Assembly: GCA_963920525.1 (NCBI GenBank)
Contig: OY986439.1
Location: 46,660,982-46,724,981, forward strand
DNA from: Dichetophora obliterata
Lineage: Eukaryota; Arthropoda; Insecta; Diptera; Sciomyzidae
Length of the DNA stretch: 64,000 nucleotides
Reading direction: 5' to 3'
The notes under the pieces are model-generated. The model was given only the letters and a program-made list of their open reading frames with translations, was not told where the DNA came from and searched no databases. The translations under genes were made by a program, and so were the position numbers. Positions within the stretch are counted from its first letter, which is position 1, and each line of letters starts with the position of its first letter. This document shows positions 1 to 10,809 of this stretch, piece by piece.

Positions 1-933
1 ATCAAGTAATGTGTGTACTCTTAACTCTTAAGTACTGGTGATAAAAAACATTACGTAAATACTTATGTTGGTCTGTGGGACCACAAGCACTTAGTATAAT
101 TATTTTTTTTATCCATATATGCAAAAAAAAGAAGTTTAAATTAGTCATTTAGCTTTGTAATAAATAGAAAAAACCCAATTTTATATGCAGGAATGGAACT
201 TCGAGCGAAAAATACACAAATAATAGACTAAAAATTTTTATGTGTTCCCATAGACGAACAACAGTATTTAAGGGAAGGGAGGGTTTGACGATTTTTGTTA
301 CGATAATTTTTTTGTGCACATTATAATTGCAAGATGGCATTTATATGTGGCTTCAAATTGTTTTTTTAATTACAATTAAAGTCACTATATGTAGTTACAT
401 ATAGTTTTTTATCGAGAAAAAAGTGATTCTTTTAGAAGTCCAAAATTAGCTCATTTGGTGGATCTATAATTTTAAGCCAAAATGTGTGCTAGTTTTTGAT
501 GAAACAAACACAACTCCTTTATAAGTTTTTAGTTGAGGTACTGTTTCAATTTTGAGAAATGATCGAGAGATACGTTGTCTTAATCGAGTCAGTTGAATAA
601 AAGTTTGAGCAAAGTATTAATCTCTAATATTTTAAGAATGTCGCAGAATACAAAAAAAGAATATTTATGGCAAAAAAGGACATATATTTTGGGCACTCCT
701 GCTTTTGTAGGCAGTCTACGTGTCCTTAGCTGAAAAATTAGCTCCATAAATTTTTTCTTTCTATTCATTCTTGGGTTTTTTTATTTTGAAAGTAAAAACT
801 CGCGTACAAATGACTCGATTTAATCAACTTTTATGGTTTTTTTTTAAAAAAAATTGAAAATGCACCTTAAATTTTTCTTGGAGTAGTATGTTTCATCTTT
901 AACTCTTATTTAGCACACATAAATATAAATAAA
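1..933. other. AT-rich stretch with no recognised feature
   Basis: I see no gene, terminal repeat or transposase remnant here. The only open frame is short, AT-driven and has no recognisable motif. It precedes a Tc1-type element whose TA target copy is at 934-935. Confidence 0.5.
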
Positions 934-1084
934 TATGGACTGCGTGCGAAAAAATCCGGAATGTTTTTAAGTGTGGTATTTTTGAAACGGCTCTTAAAAA
1001 AAAGATTTTACTTAACAGGTTTGATGAATGTATGAACAGACTTTATTGAAATGTTTACATTTTTAGCTCACTTTGGTGTAACAT

Positions 1085-2510
1085 AAAAATTCCGGACTTT
1101 ACGATTGATGCCTCTCATCAAATTCTGTACACATGCTTCATCACTAATTTTGGCAGTTGCAATCCATCGTTTTGTAAAACATTTTATATTTTTGCGTTCC
1201 CTCCTTTTTTCTTAAGTTCCTGCTTTACTAAGGCCCAATATCGCTCAATCGGACTTAGCATTGGAGTGTTGGGAGGGTTGTGCGTCTTGGGAACAAATTA
1301 AATAGCATTGTCTTGACACCATTGTAAAGTCTTTCCAGCGTAATGACATATTACCAAATCTGGCCAAAACAACACTGAACCAATATGTTTTTTGATAAAC
1401 GGAAGTAATCTTCTTTCCAAACATTCTTTTCTATAAATCTCGCAGTTAATGGTGCCTTCAGTGACAAAAGATTCGGTTTTTGGCTACATGAGCAAAGCGC
1501 TTGCCAGACCATTAGTTTTGATGCGTATTTTTCTAATACCACTTCCTGTTATTTTTCCTTAACTTTACCTTTTCCAATTGCGACGTAAAATTTTTTACCT
1601 GGCGGCTGTTTAAAATCTCTTTTTACATAAGTTCAATCGTCTTTTAAAATACAGTCAAACTTTGGTAGCAAGTTTGTGTATAACTTTCTTGCTCGAGTTT
1701 TTGCCGCAATTTGCTGCCTTTCTGTTCGTTTTGATACTTTTGCGGCTGCATATGTATTTAAAGGTCTCTGCCCACTTGCGGCACGTAACGAAACGACACG
1801 AAACTACAAAATATAACTACCATGTGTTCTTATGTATACATGCTCACTAAGCGACGATGAAACGGCAACGACTGTTGACGCTGACGAAAAAGCCGGTGGT
1901 GATCGTTTCAAAGAATTCTGACCGGCTTGTCGTTCTCTTTGTTTACAAAAATTACAATGGATTCCAACAGTTTATTGTGCAAAGTAAAAATTCGACATCG
2001 ATAGGTCGGTTTTAAAGCATAAAATTAATCTAAAATCTATGATTTTATCAGTTTTCTACATCGTCATCTAATAGCAAAGCTATTTAAGCTAATTGTGTAC
2101 TAGAGAATTCTGCGCTTATTGTTTTGTTTAATTAAAATTTTTGTTGCCGTTTCGTTAAGTGTGCATTGAACATTACGTTGCCTTTTCGAAGCCGATTTAC
2201 GGTCGTTTCGTTACATGCCGTAAGTGGGCAGAGACCTTAATTCAGCACTTTTCTTGTACTTTCGAATGGTTTTTTTGGAAACATTAAACTTGCATGCCAA
2301 ATCCCTGTCTGAAATATTTGGATGTTCCTTAAATGAACAGATCACCTCCTTTTTGATTTCTGGAAACTATTAACCCTTTCGACGACCAGAACCAGCTGCT
2401 CTCTCTACACTCAAACGTTGTTCAAATCAATTTATGACATCGTCTACTGTCGATTTGGGCCTTTTCAGCTTTTTTTGCAATTTAATTTTAAGATAAGTTT
2501 TTATTTTGCT
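1085..2510 (-). pseudogene. Tc1-type DD37E transposase pseudogene
   Basis: The transposase would cut and paste the surrounding element. Reading the minus strand from about 2500 there is a helix-turn-helix region (SDRDLACKFNVSKKTIRKYK, around 2240-2330). The MITE interrupts it, and it resumes with KYASKLMVWQALCSC (around 1490-1530) and the catalytic block FWPDLVICHY through PPNTPMLSPIERYWALVKQE (around 1220-1375). Exactly 37 residues separate the aspartate of FWPD from the glutamate of PIE, which is the DD37E signature. Internal stops lie in the N-terminal part and before FVPK, and the KYASK block is in a different frame from FWPD. No product is expected. Residue matches are by eye from knowledge of the family. 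Confidence 0.8.
1761..2238. mobile_element. MITE with 37-bp inverted repeats nested in the DD37E transposase
   Basis: The left end AAGGTCTCTGCCCACTTGCG is mirrored at the right end with about two mismatches over 37 bp. TTAA is present at both junctions (1758-1761 and 2237-2240), so a TTAA (piggyBac-like) target is the best reading, with the exact boundary uncertain by one or two bases. The interior of about 400 bp has no coding potential. The flanking transposase sequence continues on both sides, so this element inserted after the Tc1-type copy. Confidence 0.8.
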
Positions 2511-2976
2511 GGTAAGTGTACAAAATCAGTTCGCGATTAGTTTTTTATTTTGTCAACATTTTTATAAAAAAAAAACTTTTTTCCAATAAACAAGCACGTA
2601 GTACGAAAGGCAATAAACCAAAGAATGTCAAACTAAAGAATCAACTAAAATCAACAGTGCTGTCACCTTATAAACATTTCCGGATTTTTTCGCACGCAGT
2701 CCTTAGGAAATTTCAGCCCAAGAAATGACTTTGACCGAGCTTCTTTTGATCTATTGTGTCGTGCGTGCTATTAAATGTTTGAACCAGGGATAGAAAATAA
2801 CGATTATTTCCAAAAATTAAATTAAAAAAATCAACATGTTCCCATTGTCGGAGCACATTTTGGATAACTTCATTATGCTGCTTAATGCATCCTCTATCGA
2901 AATAAGATATGATTTTTATTTCTTGAGTTTTACCAATAAAAATTGAATTTAATTATTATTCACTGATTTCTATAAT

Positions 2977-4293
2977 TTTCATCAAAAATAAGAGTTATTT
3001 TTTGATTTTTATTTTTCTGTTCAAGAATAAGACTTATTTTTGAGTTTTATTATTTTGCTCAAGAATAAAAATTGTTCCTCAATTTTTATTTTTTTCGCTC
3101 AGAAATAAAAGTTATAACTCAATTTTTATTTCTATGCCCAGAAATAAAAATTATTTGTTGAGTTTTATTTTTTCGCTCAAAAATAAAAATCATGTGTCGA
3201 GTTTTACTTTTTTTCCTCAAACATAAAACTCAAAACACCACACAGCTTTGTTGTTGCTGGCGCATGCTCGCCTTGAGTGCGCCTTGTGTGCGTACGTAAA
3301 AAGTGTGTTTGGGGGGTTTCAACATATGGCACGATTACGATTACGAATTTTAAAGAGATTTTTTTGTTAAAAACCACAAACAAATTAATTTGGTCGAACA
3401 AAAATTCGATAGCTTAACTAGTTATCGAGTTATCGATTTTTAAATTTTTTCCCTTGGTAAAAGATCTGTTCAATAAAATATCTATATCTTTTCCAATTTT
3501 TAAAAAATATAGAAAATTAACATGTCATATGAAAGATAATTTAATAGTCTATTCGAAAAAATACACATCAAAAACTTTTAGCAATAAATTGAATTTTATG
3601 AGTAGTTTTATATTATGGTTGCTTTTCAGTTGTGACAAACCCGTTTTTTTTTTTCAAAAATTTCCATTATTAATATGCAAAAAATACATTAGATATTTAA
3701 AGACTAAAGTTTTATCTCTCATAAATCAATCAAATTTCAAAATCAATATTAGTTTTTCGAATTAACTGTAAGTTAAATATGTTTGTTGCAAGGATAAACT
3801 ATTTGATTTAATAAAATAAAAGCTGTTGACCAAAAGTGATCAGCTAAAAGTTTAATATTTTTTCACTGGCTAGAAATATTAATTCATATAAATATTACAG
3901 CTTCAATTTTGCCTTAAAATAAAATATAAAAAATAAATATGCTTGAAAAAACAACATACAAATTAAATCACTCTTAAATGGTATACACCAAAGATAATTT
4001 GTCAAGCTTAAATAATTCAAAAACTATACTAATAACGGTAGTTTTTGAGTTTACATATACATACAAATAGCTATGAAATGTGAAATACTCAGTGGATTTT
4101 ATTGACTTAACATTTTTGTAAAAGCTTATTTAATTATCTTTAAAAAGATTCCTTAACCAATATAGCAAGAAAACAAATAGAAAGTTTCCTTAGGGGATCA
4201 ATGAACACAAATATTGTATTAAACAAATCGATAACTCTTACACAAATAGATAAACCCATTTGTCCTTCTCTCCCATTTCAATCCACTGAAATT
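2977..4293 (+). repeat. Left inverted arm of the hAT element
   Basis: This arm is the reverse complement of 6649-7964. By eye the two differ at only a few positions, for example C versus T near 3567 and one base in a T-run near 3650. Its outer 250 bp (about 2930-3230) is a tandem series of roughly 55-bp units built on AAAATAAAA...TTTTTATTTT, probably the subterminal repeats that hAT transposases bind. Short mirrored open frames in both arms are consequences of the inversion and are not called genes. Confidence 0.9.
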
Positions 4294-6126
4294 GAACTTT
4301 TTAATTTAATGTAATATTTAGTTTTTCTACTTAAATCCAGCTATACTCCTTCTTCAAGTTAGCTGAAAACTGTTTTATAATTAGTTTTAGTTGGTATGAT
4401 ATTAAATTACGGGAGGGTAAAGCCCCTTTAATCCCCTCGTCGTAATAAAGCGCCGGCCAAATAGTTAATAATTCTGAGAAGCATACACATGCGCTCAAGA
4501 ATTATCACATAGAAAGTTGCCAGATCTTATTCCCACAAAAATTATCTTTTTCCCACAGCAATTCAAAAAAATTCCCACGTGGGAGATTTTTACTAAAAAA
4601 TTCCAACCAAAAACCCTAAAGCCATAAAAATCACACCAAAAATCCTACAGTTATAAAAATACCACAATAATCCCACAAACCATAAAGAATAAATAATTCA
4701 ATTCAATTCAGAAAATTAAGCAGTTATAAAATACTATGTTTCCATGGCGAATTAAGCCGGTGTTAACTCCCATGAAATAGCAAGTTGAGTTAAATTTCGA
4801 AAAATCTCCGAAACTCTACGAAACTTGTTGATTTATGTGGCTTCTGTAATTTATCATAATACAAAATGACGTATGGAAGATTTTTTTGGAACTGGTAAAG
4901 GTAGTTATACATTGACTTGTTAAAATTTTTAACGTTTTCTACATTTTTTTATATTGAAGTAAACATTTAATTTCTGGATTTTTATATATATAAATTTTTC
5001 GCGATTTTTTAACAGAAAAAGCAATAAAAATGTTAAATGAAATTGACGAGTCCAAATCGACTCAGCTATCCAAAGTGTTGACACTTAATTGTCAAAATCT
5101 GTTGTGTTGAGTACCACCAGTTGAGTACCACCACTAAATTAACAGATTGCACAAATTTAGCTTTATAATATTTAATGTTCGAAAATCATTAAAACCGTAA
5201 AATTTATTCATATATATATGAGGAAATAAAAATAACGTGTGGGAAAAAAACTAGTTTATGCTGTGTTATTGATTCCTGTAGCAACAGGAAATATAAAATT
5301 TTTTATTTTATCACAAATATATATTAATAAAACTAAAATCAGATATAAATTTGAAATTCCCACATTGTGTGGGGTTCTTCGAACTAAAGATTTATTTAGG
5401 AAAAAACTATGTGAACTGCGCCAATTTCAAAAAATCGTCAGAAATCATAAAAAAGTTTTATCAATATATGTATAAAAAATAATTTTATTTCATCATTTGT
5501 GACTGTTCGAAATTTGCCGTTTCATTAACTTTATAATTTAAATGATTTCAGTTAATAAATGCAATTCTTTTTGTTTTGTTTACAAATACTTTGTTTCGAA
5601 TAAAATAATGACAATTTTAAAGCACACATTTTAAAAATATACGTTTTAGTTCTTTTTTTTTAGTTCCAGGTTTTTCACCAAAAAGTTTCTTTTCTGAAAT
5701 TGCAAGTTTTTCAAAAAAAATATGGCAACACTGACTCACTCATATTCACTTCAATTTTCCCGGTACTTACAACAAGCCGCTCAGTATGAGTTTTTAGTGA
5801 ATTTGTGAGCAAGATTCAACGAAAATTCTTGGGGATGACTGACATCTGCAATAGCAATGCTAACGAATACGAATATTTCATTTATGTTTTGCAAATATTC
5901 ATAACAATGCAAATTCAATTAATTTACATAAAACATAATAAGCCATAATTTTTAAATTGCATTTAAAGAAAATTCGATAAGCATATGCTAAGAACATATA
6001 AATAGTCAAAATCAAATAATAACGAATATTATAACAAACGATGAATTAAAAGAACTATATAAATAAGAACTCATGTGTCATTTTTTATTGTATTTTTAAA
6101 TATTTTCTGTACATTAAATCTTGTTT
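4294..6126. other. Centre of the hAT element, mostly unrecognised
   Basis: This AT-rich interior has no convincing open frame. At 4535-4680 there is a cluster of TCCCAC motifs, including the palindrome CCCACGTGGG near 4575. A short frame starting at 5030 has a plausible start context but only 27 codons and no family match. The region may include older insertions. Confidence 0.4.
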
Positions 6127-6573
6127 TTATTTGGAGTTCATTTTTAAAAATAAAATTTTTTCTAAAATGTCAGATGACAAATTGCATCTAAGGTCACTTA
6201 AAATCAGCCTAAGCGCAGAAAACGACCGTTCTACACTCACTTGAGTTGCTGGAACACTTTGAACAATTTGCGCTAGTGACCATAGGTATGGATACCTAAA
6301 TCGTTTTTCGTTCCAATAGTCCATTATTTTGACATCTAAGTCAACAGGTTTTGGTGCATAGTTCTCAATTTCATACAAAGCTTTTTGCATATCTTCATCT
6401 CCAGACTCATCTTCGGATCTTTCATCTAATGGAGATACATTCATCGAATTCAAAAGACAACCTAGTAAGGAATTTGAGCTTAGGGAATGAACTTCCTGGA
6501 TATCTGTTTCTGAAGCTTGGACTTCTTGCGACGTGCTTGGTTCACTACCGTCAGCACTTTGCGGATTATTGCT
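6127..6573 (-). CDS. hAT transposase, C-terminal exon (dimerisation domain), partial
   Basis: The frame is open for 148 codons from a 3' splice acceptor (TTCTTTAG, ending at 6574 on the minus strand) to a stop at 6127-6129. The last third contains the hAT C-terminal dimerisation signature: a YLWSLAQIVQ segment, then PATQVSVERSFSALR, then a leucine-rich end. An acidic, serine-rich linker precedes it. This domain assembles transposase subunits; the catalytic and zinc-finger parts are not visible in the window. AAATAAA overlaps the end of the frame and could serve as polyadenylation signal. Unlike the other transposase remnants here this exon has no internal stop, suggesting recent activity or domestication; recent activity is the simpler view. 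Confidence 0.8.
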   Translation of the reverse strand, partial: SNNPQSADGSEPSTSQEVQASETDIQEVHSLSSNSLLGCLLNSMNVSPLDERSEDESGDEDMQKALYEIENYAPKPVDLDVKIMDYWNEKRFRYPYLWSLAQIVQSVPATQVSVERSFSALRLILSDLRCNLSSDILEKILFLKMNSK

Positions 6574-6648
6574 CTAAAGAATAAATGATGAAGAATTGTA
6601 ATTAAATTGGTTTTTATTTCGATGTCAATATGTTAGGAATTTATTAAA

Positions 6649-7964
6649 AATTTCAGTGGATTGAAATGGGAGAGAAGGACAAATGGGTTTATCTATTTGT
6701 GTAAGAGTTATCGATTTGTTTAATACAATATTTGTGTTCATTGATCCCCTAAGGAAACTTTCTATTTGTTTTCTTGCTATATTGGTTAAGGAATCTTTTT
6801 AAAGATAATTAAATAAGCTTTTACAAAAATGTTAAGTCAATAAAATCCACTGAGTATTTCACATTTCATAGCTATTTGTATGTATATGTAAACTCAAAAA
6901 CTACCGTTATTAGTATAGTTTTTGAATTATTTAAGCTTGACAAATTATCTTTGGTGTATACCATTTAAGAGTGATTTAATTTGTATGTTGTTTTTTCAAG
7001 CATATTTATTTTTTATATTTTATTTTAAGGCAAAATTGAAGCTGTAATATTTATATGAATTAATATTTCTAGCCAGTGAAAAAATATTAAACTTTTAGCT
7101 GATCACTTTTGGTCAACAGCTTTTATTTTATTAAATCAAATAGTTTATCCTTGCAACAAACATATTTAACTTACAGTTAATTCGAAAAACTAATATTGAT
7201 TTTGAAATTTGATTGATTTATGAGAGATAAAACTTTAGTCTTTAAATATCTAATGTATTTTTTGCATATTAATAATGGAAATTTTTGAAAAAAAAAACGG
7301 GTTTGTCACAACTGAAAAGCAACCATAATATAAAACTACTCATAAAATTCAATTTATTGCTAAAAGTTTTTAATGTGTATTTTTTCGAATAGACTATTAA
7401 ATTATCTTTCATATGACATGTTAATTTTCTATATTTTTTAAAAATTGGAAAAGATATAGATATTTTATTGAACAGATCTTTTACCAAGGGAAAAAATTTA
7501 AAAATCGATAACTCGATAACTAGTTAAGCTATCGAATTTTTGTTCGACCAAATTAATTTGTTTGTGGTTTTTAACAAAAAAATCTCTTTAAAATTCGTAA
7601 TCGTAATCGTGCCATATGTTGAAACCCCCCAAACACACTTTTTACGTACGCACACAAGGCGCACTCAAGGCGAGCATGCGCCAGCAACAACAAAGCTGTG
7701 TGGTGTTTTGAGTTTTATGTTTGAGGAAAAAAAGTAAAACTCGACACATGATTTTTATTTTTGAGCGAAAAAATAAAACTCAACAAATAATTTTTATTTC
7801 TGGGCATAGAAATAAAAATTGAGTTATAACTTTTATTTCTGAGCGAAAAAAATAAAAATTGAGGAACAATTTTTATTCTTGAGCAAAATAATAAAACTCA
7901 AAAATAAGTCTTATTCTTGAACAGAAAAATAAAAATCAAAAAATAACTCTTATTTTTGATGAAA
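6649..7964 (-). repeat. Right inverted arm of the hAT element
   Basis: Mirror copy of 2977-4293. The inner boundary is sharp: identity stops within a few bases of CCACTGAAAT on both sides. The transposase exon lies just inside this arm, so upstream transposase exons would have to lie within or beyond it, and none was recognised. The right arm may therefore have replaced the original 5' half of the gene. Confidence 0.9.
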
Positions 7965-8092
7965 AAAATATTAATCGAAACATAATTCTTATTTTTGAGC
8001 AATACAATAAAAAATCGAAAAATAATAATTAATCTTTGAGTTTTTGGATATCTCTTATAATAATTACGATCCCTGGTTTGAACACAAATGAT

Positions 8093-8330
8093 CGAGAACT
8101 GGACCTACGAGTTTAATGCCGACTCCGGACGGCTTATGTTTTCATGAAGCTTTACATGGCAGTTTTTACTCTCTCAGGTTTGCCATTCTCAGCAGAGAGG
8201 TGACGATCGAACAGAAAAATTAATTCAATTGAAAAAACATTTAGTCTTGTATTTTGAGCTGGGATTTGAACTCGGGCTCCCGCGGTTCCTTTGATAGCGT
8301 TGATCACGAAATCTTAACTATAAAACTAGA
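8093..8330 (-). mobile_element. tRNA-related SINE, degenerate
   Basis: The segment has blocks CCGACTCCGGACGGC, CATGGCAG, AGGTTTGCCATT and GAGGTGACGATCG in an order I recall from a repeat widespread in tephritid genomes. Its right end, read on the minus strand, contains a B-box-like GAGTTCAAATCCC and, about 60 bases upstream, an imperfect A-box (TAGTTAAGATT). That fits a tRNA-derived SINE transcribed by RNA polymerase III. The family identification is from memory and needs a library search. Confidence 0.55.
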
Positions 8331-8697
8331 AAAATTAAGAATTTCGGTACTTTACTAAAATGGCTCAATACCTATATATGTGAAAGGTACTAAATGTTTT
8401 TTGTTAAAATAAAAATAATTATATAGAAGCAAAATTTGAAAAAAAGTCCCTGATACTATGATTTATTTTATAGTTTTGCTATGTAATTAAATCTGAGCAT
8501 TTAAAAAATACATCTTATAAAAAAGTTTCTTTGGAATCAAAACAATTTTTTGATGAATACACTTTAATAAAATAAAATTATTGATTGTTTTAATGAAATT
8601 CACTAATTTTGGAGACTACCGAATGGCAGATTTTTTGCTTCTCAATTCTGGTTTTTTTTTTTTACGATATAGACGGAATAAGTGCACAATATCTTAA

Positions 8698-9027
8698 CCC
8701 TTTCAGACCTGACGTTGAGATTTTAATATATATATTTTTTTTTAGTTAAAATGTTTCAACTTCACTAAAATTATGCCATCAGTATTTTAGTATATGAAAA
8801 AAACAACTAACTTCTACGACTCATTTAAAAAAAAAATAAATGTGACGCAAGAATTTCGTGAAAACTTAAGAAACGACAAAATTAACAGCTAAATAATATG
8901 AAAGGCAAACATAAATAATAACCTGCGCAATCGATACATGTAAAATTGATAGATATTCGTGAAATAGTTGTAAAGATATTTAGACTAAAATTTGCCCGCA
9001 CAATTGATGCATCATGGTCTGAAAGGG
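8698..9027 (-). mobile_element. TTAA-flanked MITE, family 1 (short form)
   Basis: It starts CCCTTTCAGACC and ends GGTCTGAAAGGG, with intact TTAA at 8694-8697 and 9028-9031. Read in reverse complement it aligns with the left two-thirds of the copies at 33834-34325 and 59525-60022, sharing TACATGTATCGATTGCG-like and TTTCACGAAA-like blocks. Compared with those it lacks about 200 bp near one end, so it is an internally deleted derivative. The TTAA target suggests piggyBac-type mobilisation. Confidence 0.85.
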
Positions 9028-10132
9028 TTAAGTAAAGTCAACTATTGATCCTTTACATTTCTAAAAACAAAGTGATGAACGAGTACATGTATGGTAAGAA
9101 GGTGTGGTGTGGTGGCATGGTTTGATGCTACAGAATGCTACGTATATTTCTATTGCTATTTTCTGCTACCATTAGTACCTTTGAATATTTATGCTATTTA
9201 TTCTTTTCTACTATTTATACTACTACTATTTTTATCTGCTACTAATTTAAACTGCTACTATTTTCTGAGAGAAAGATATACAATCTTTATTTGTATTACT
9301 ATTTTCTACTACTTTTTTACTACTATTTCTACTACTTTTTCTACTATTATTTTCTACAACTGTTGTTATTGCAATTTAAGCAATAATTTTTGATTACTAC
9401 TTTTTCCTACTATGAATGTATTGACAAAATAGTATGATAAAATAAAACAAATATTTGAATAAGCATTCAAAGGGTCTTAGTTTTTGTGGATAAAAGTTTA
9501 ACTGCTACCGTGTGTCGTGGCCACACACATCTTATTTTGATAATGCTTGAAGACATTTAACAAAGCAATAGCACTGTGTTATTTAAAAAAAAAAACTAAT
9601 TGCAAAAATTTCAATGTTTTCTGGCAGTCATAAGTTTTTAGAACAAACCCAACAAAATTTCGTTTATTTCCTTTAAGAACAATTTTGATTTGAGACAATT
9701 AACAAAGTTGTTGCAAAATGTTTGGTCCATAAAAGTGAGCAAGGATGTCCCCTTAAATAATCCAAATAAATAGGGGGGATACAAATAGCCCCCAAAGGAA
9801 CAGACATTAATGTAATTCAGGAGCAGTAAATGACATCATTTCCATGTTTCCAGCATACAATTATTTTAACGTCTTATCAACAACATTTTCAGAACAATGT
9901 ATTGTAAGTTTTCTGGAATATGGTCTTTGGAAAGGTTGTAAATGACATGATAAAAAATGTGTTTTGTACTGTAATGGAAGTCTTGATCCAAAATATCAGT
10001 TTAAAGTAGTAGAAACCGTACTAATTTCTTGCAAACAGAGCTCTTATAAAATAGTTTATGCAAAATTTTATCACATATTGATCTCGGACACACAACCTTA
10101 CCTATTTTCTTTAAACTGATGATTAAGGGGTA
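9028..10132. repeat. CTACTATTT-rich low-complexity tract and unannotated flank
   Basis: Between about 9160 and 9410 the + strand is dominated by TACTA/CTACTATTT units. The reading frame this creates is an artefact of composition. From about 9420 to 10132 I see no gene or repeat boundary. Confidence 0.6.
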
Positions 10133-10136
10133 ACAC

Positions 10137-10805
10137 TACTGTAAAGTTCATTTAAATTTCTTTTATAATTTTTGTAAGCAACGAAACACAATTTATGTGA
10201 AATATACTTAAGAGGTTTTATTAAGCATATACGTATTATATAATGTAAAAAAATTTTGCATTCTCTTTTTTTTTTTAAGTGGCGGCAGTAGAGTGTCATT
10301 ATTAAAGAGCCTTTAAACTCGCGGCTAGAAGCACAACTCAAACAGTTTTTTCCGGTCAACTTAGTTATCCTAAAAAAGTTTTTTTAGTTATCTAAAGAAC
10401 TACGTAAGATTTTTTGATATCTCAAAAATTGTTTGAGTTATGATGTCATTTTGATGGTTTTTTTGCTACAAAACATCAACTTTAACCTTAAATGGCCTCC
10501 AAATTTTTTAAATTTAATATTTCTTTAATACCCTAGGCATTTATTTAGATTTACCTTCTAAAATTAAAAAGAAAATACTTTTCTTTTTTGTTCTAGCACA
10601 AGCACCTCTAGTTTAAAGGCTCTTCTATAATGACGCTCTACTACCTCCATTTAAAAAAGGACATTTTTTACCTTATATAATATATGATTAGTAAATCCCA
10701 TACATAGTATGTATGTACATATATTTCACATAAATTGTGTTTCCTTGCTTACCAAAATTCTAAAAAACATGACTGATTTTAATGACTTTACAGTGGTGTT
10801 AGCCC
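10137..10805. mobile_element. TTAA-flanked MITE with about 250-bp inverted repeats, family 2
   Basis: The left end GGGGTAACACTACTGTAAAG and the reverse complement of the right end, GGGCTAACACCACTGTAAAG, match. TTAA lies outside both (10133-10136 and 10806-10809). Similarity continues inward, with indels, through shared blocks ACACAATTTATGTGAAATAT, AGTAGAGTGTCATTAT and AGAGCCTTTAAACT. The element is therefore nearly all inverted repeat around a centre of about 150 bp. No coding potential. Distinct from family 1 in sequence. Confidence 0.85.
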
Positions 10806-10809
10806 TTAA

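Larger units (their letters stand above)
936..2703 (-). mobile_element. Tc1/mariner-superfamily transposon (DD37E type), degenerate
   Basis: Both ends carry the inverted repeat GGACTGCGTGCGAAAAAATC (from 937 reading inward, and reading leftward from 2702). TA lies outside each end (934-935 and 2704-2705), as expected for this superfamily. Between them the minus strand carries a broken transposase. Removing the nested MITE at about 1761-2238 leaves about 1.29 kb, a normal length for a single-gene Tc1-type element. Stops and frameshifts show it is dead. I infer the DD37E subgroup from the spacing of the last two acidic residues. Confidence 0.85.
2785..8075 (-). mobile_element. hAT-superfamily transposon with long internal inverted arms
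   Basis: The element begins CAGGGAT and ends ATCCCTG and is flanked by a perfect 8-bp direct duplication, GTTTGAAC, at 2777-2784 and 8076-8083. An 8-bp duplication is the hallmark of hAT insertions. Inside are two nearly identical inverted arms of about 1.3 kb (2977-4293 and 6649-7964) and a 2.35-kb centre with a hAT transposase exon on the minus strand. The outermost 192 bp on the left and 111 bp on the right are not inverted copies of each other beyond the terminal CAGGGAT. No transposase N-terminus was recognised, so the copy is probably non-autonomous. Confidence 0.9.

Noticed and set aside
3204..3401. 65-codon frame with an identical copy at 7540-7737
   Set aside because: The two are mirror images caused by the hAT inverted arms. 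The frame contains no hAT or other known motif.
3454..3765. 103-codon frame and its mirror at 7269-7487
   Set aside because: Lies in the inverted arm, is Lys/Phe/Ser-rich from AT bias, and starts with a non-ATG codon.
9091..9393. 100-codon Tyr/Phe-rich frame
   Set aside because: Derived from a CTACTATTT low-complexity tract.
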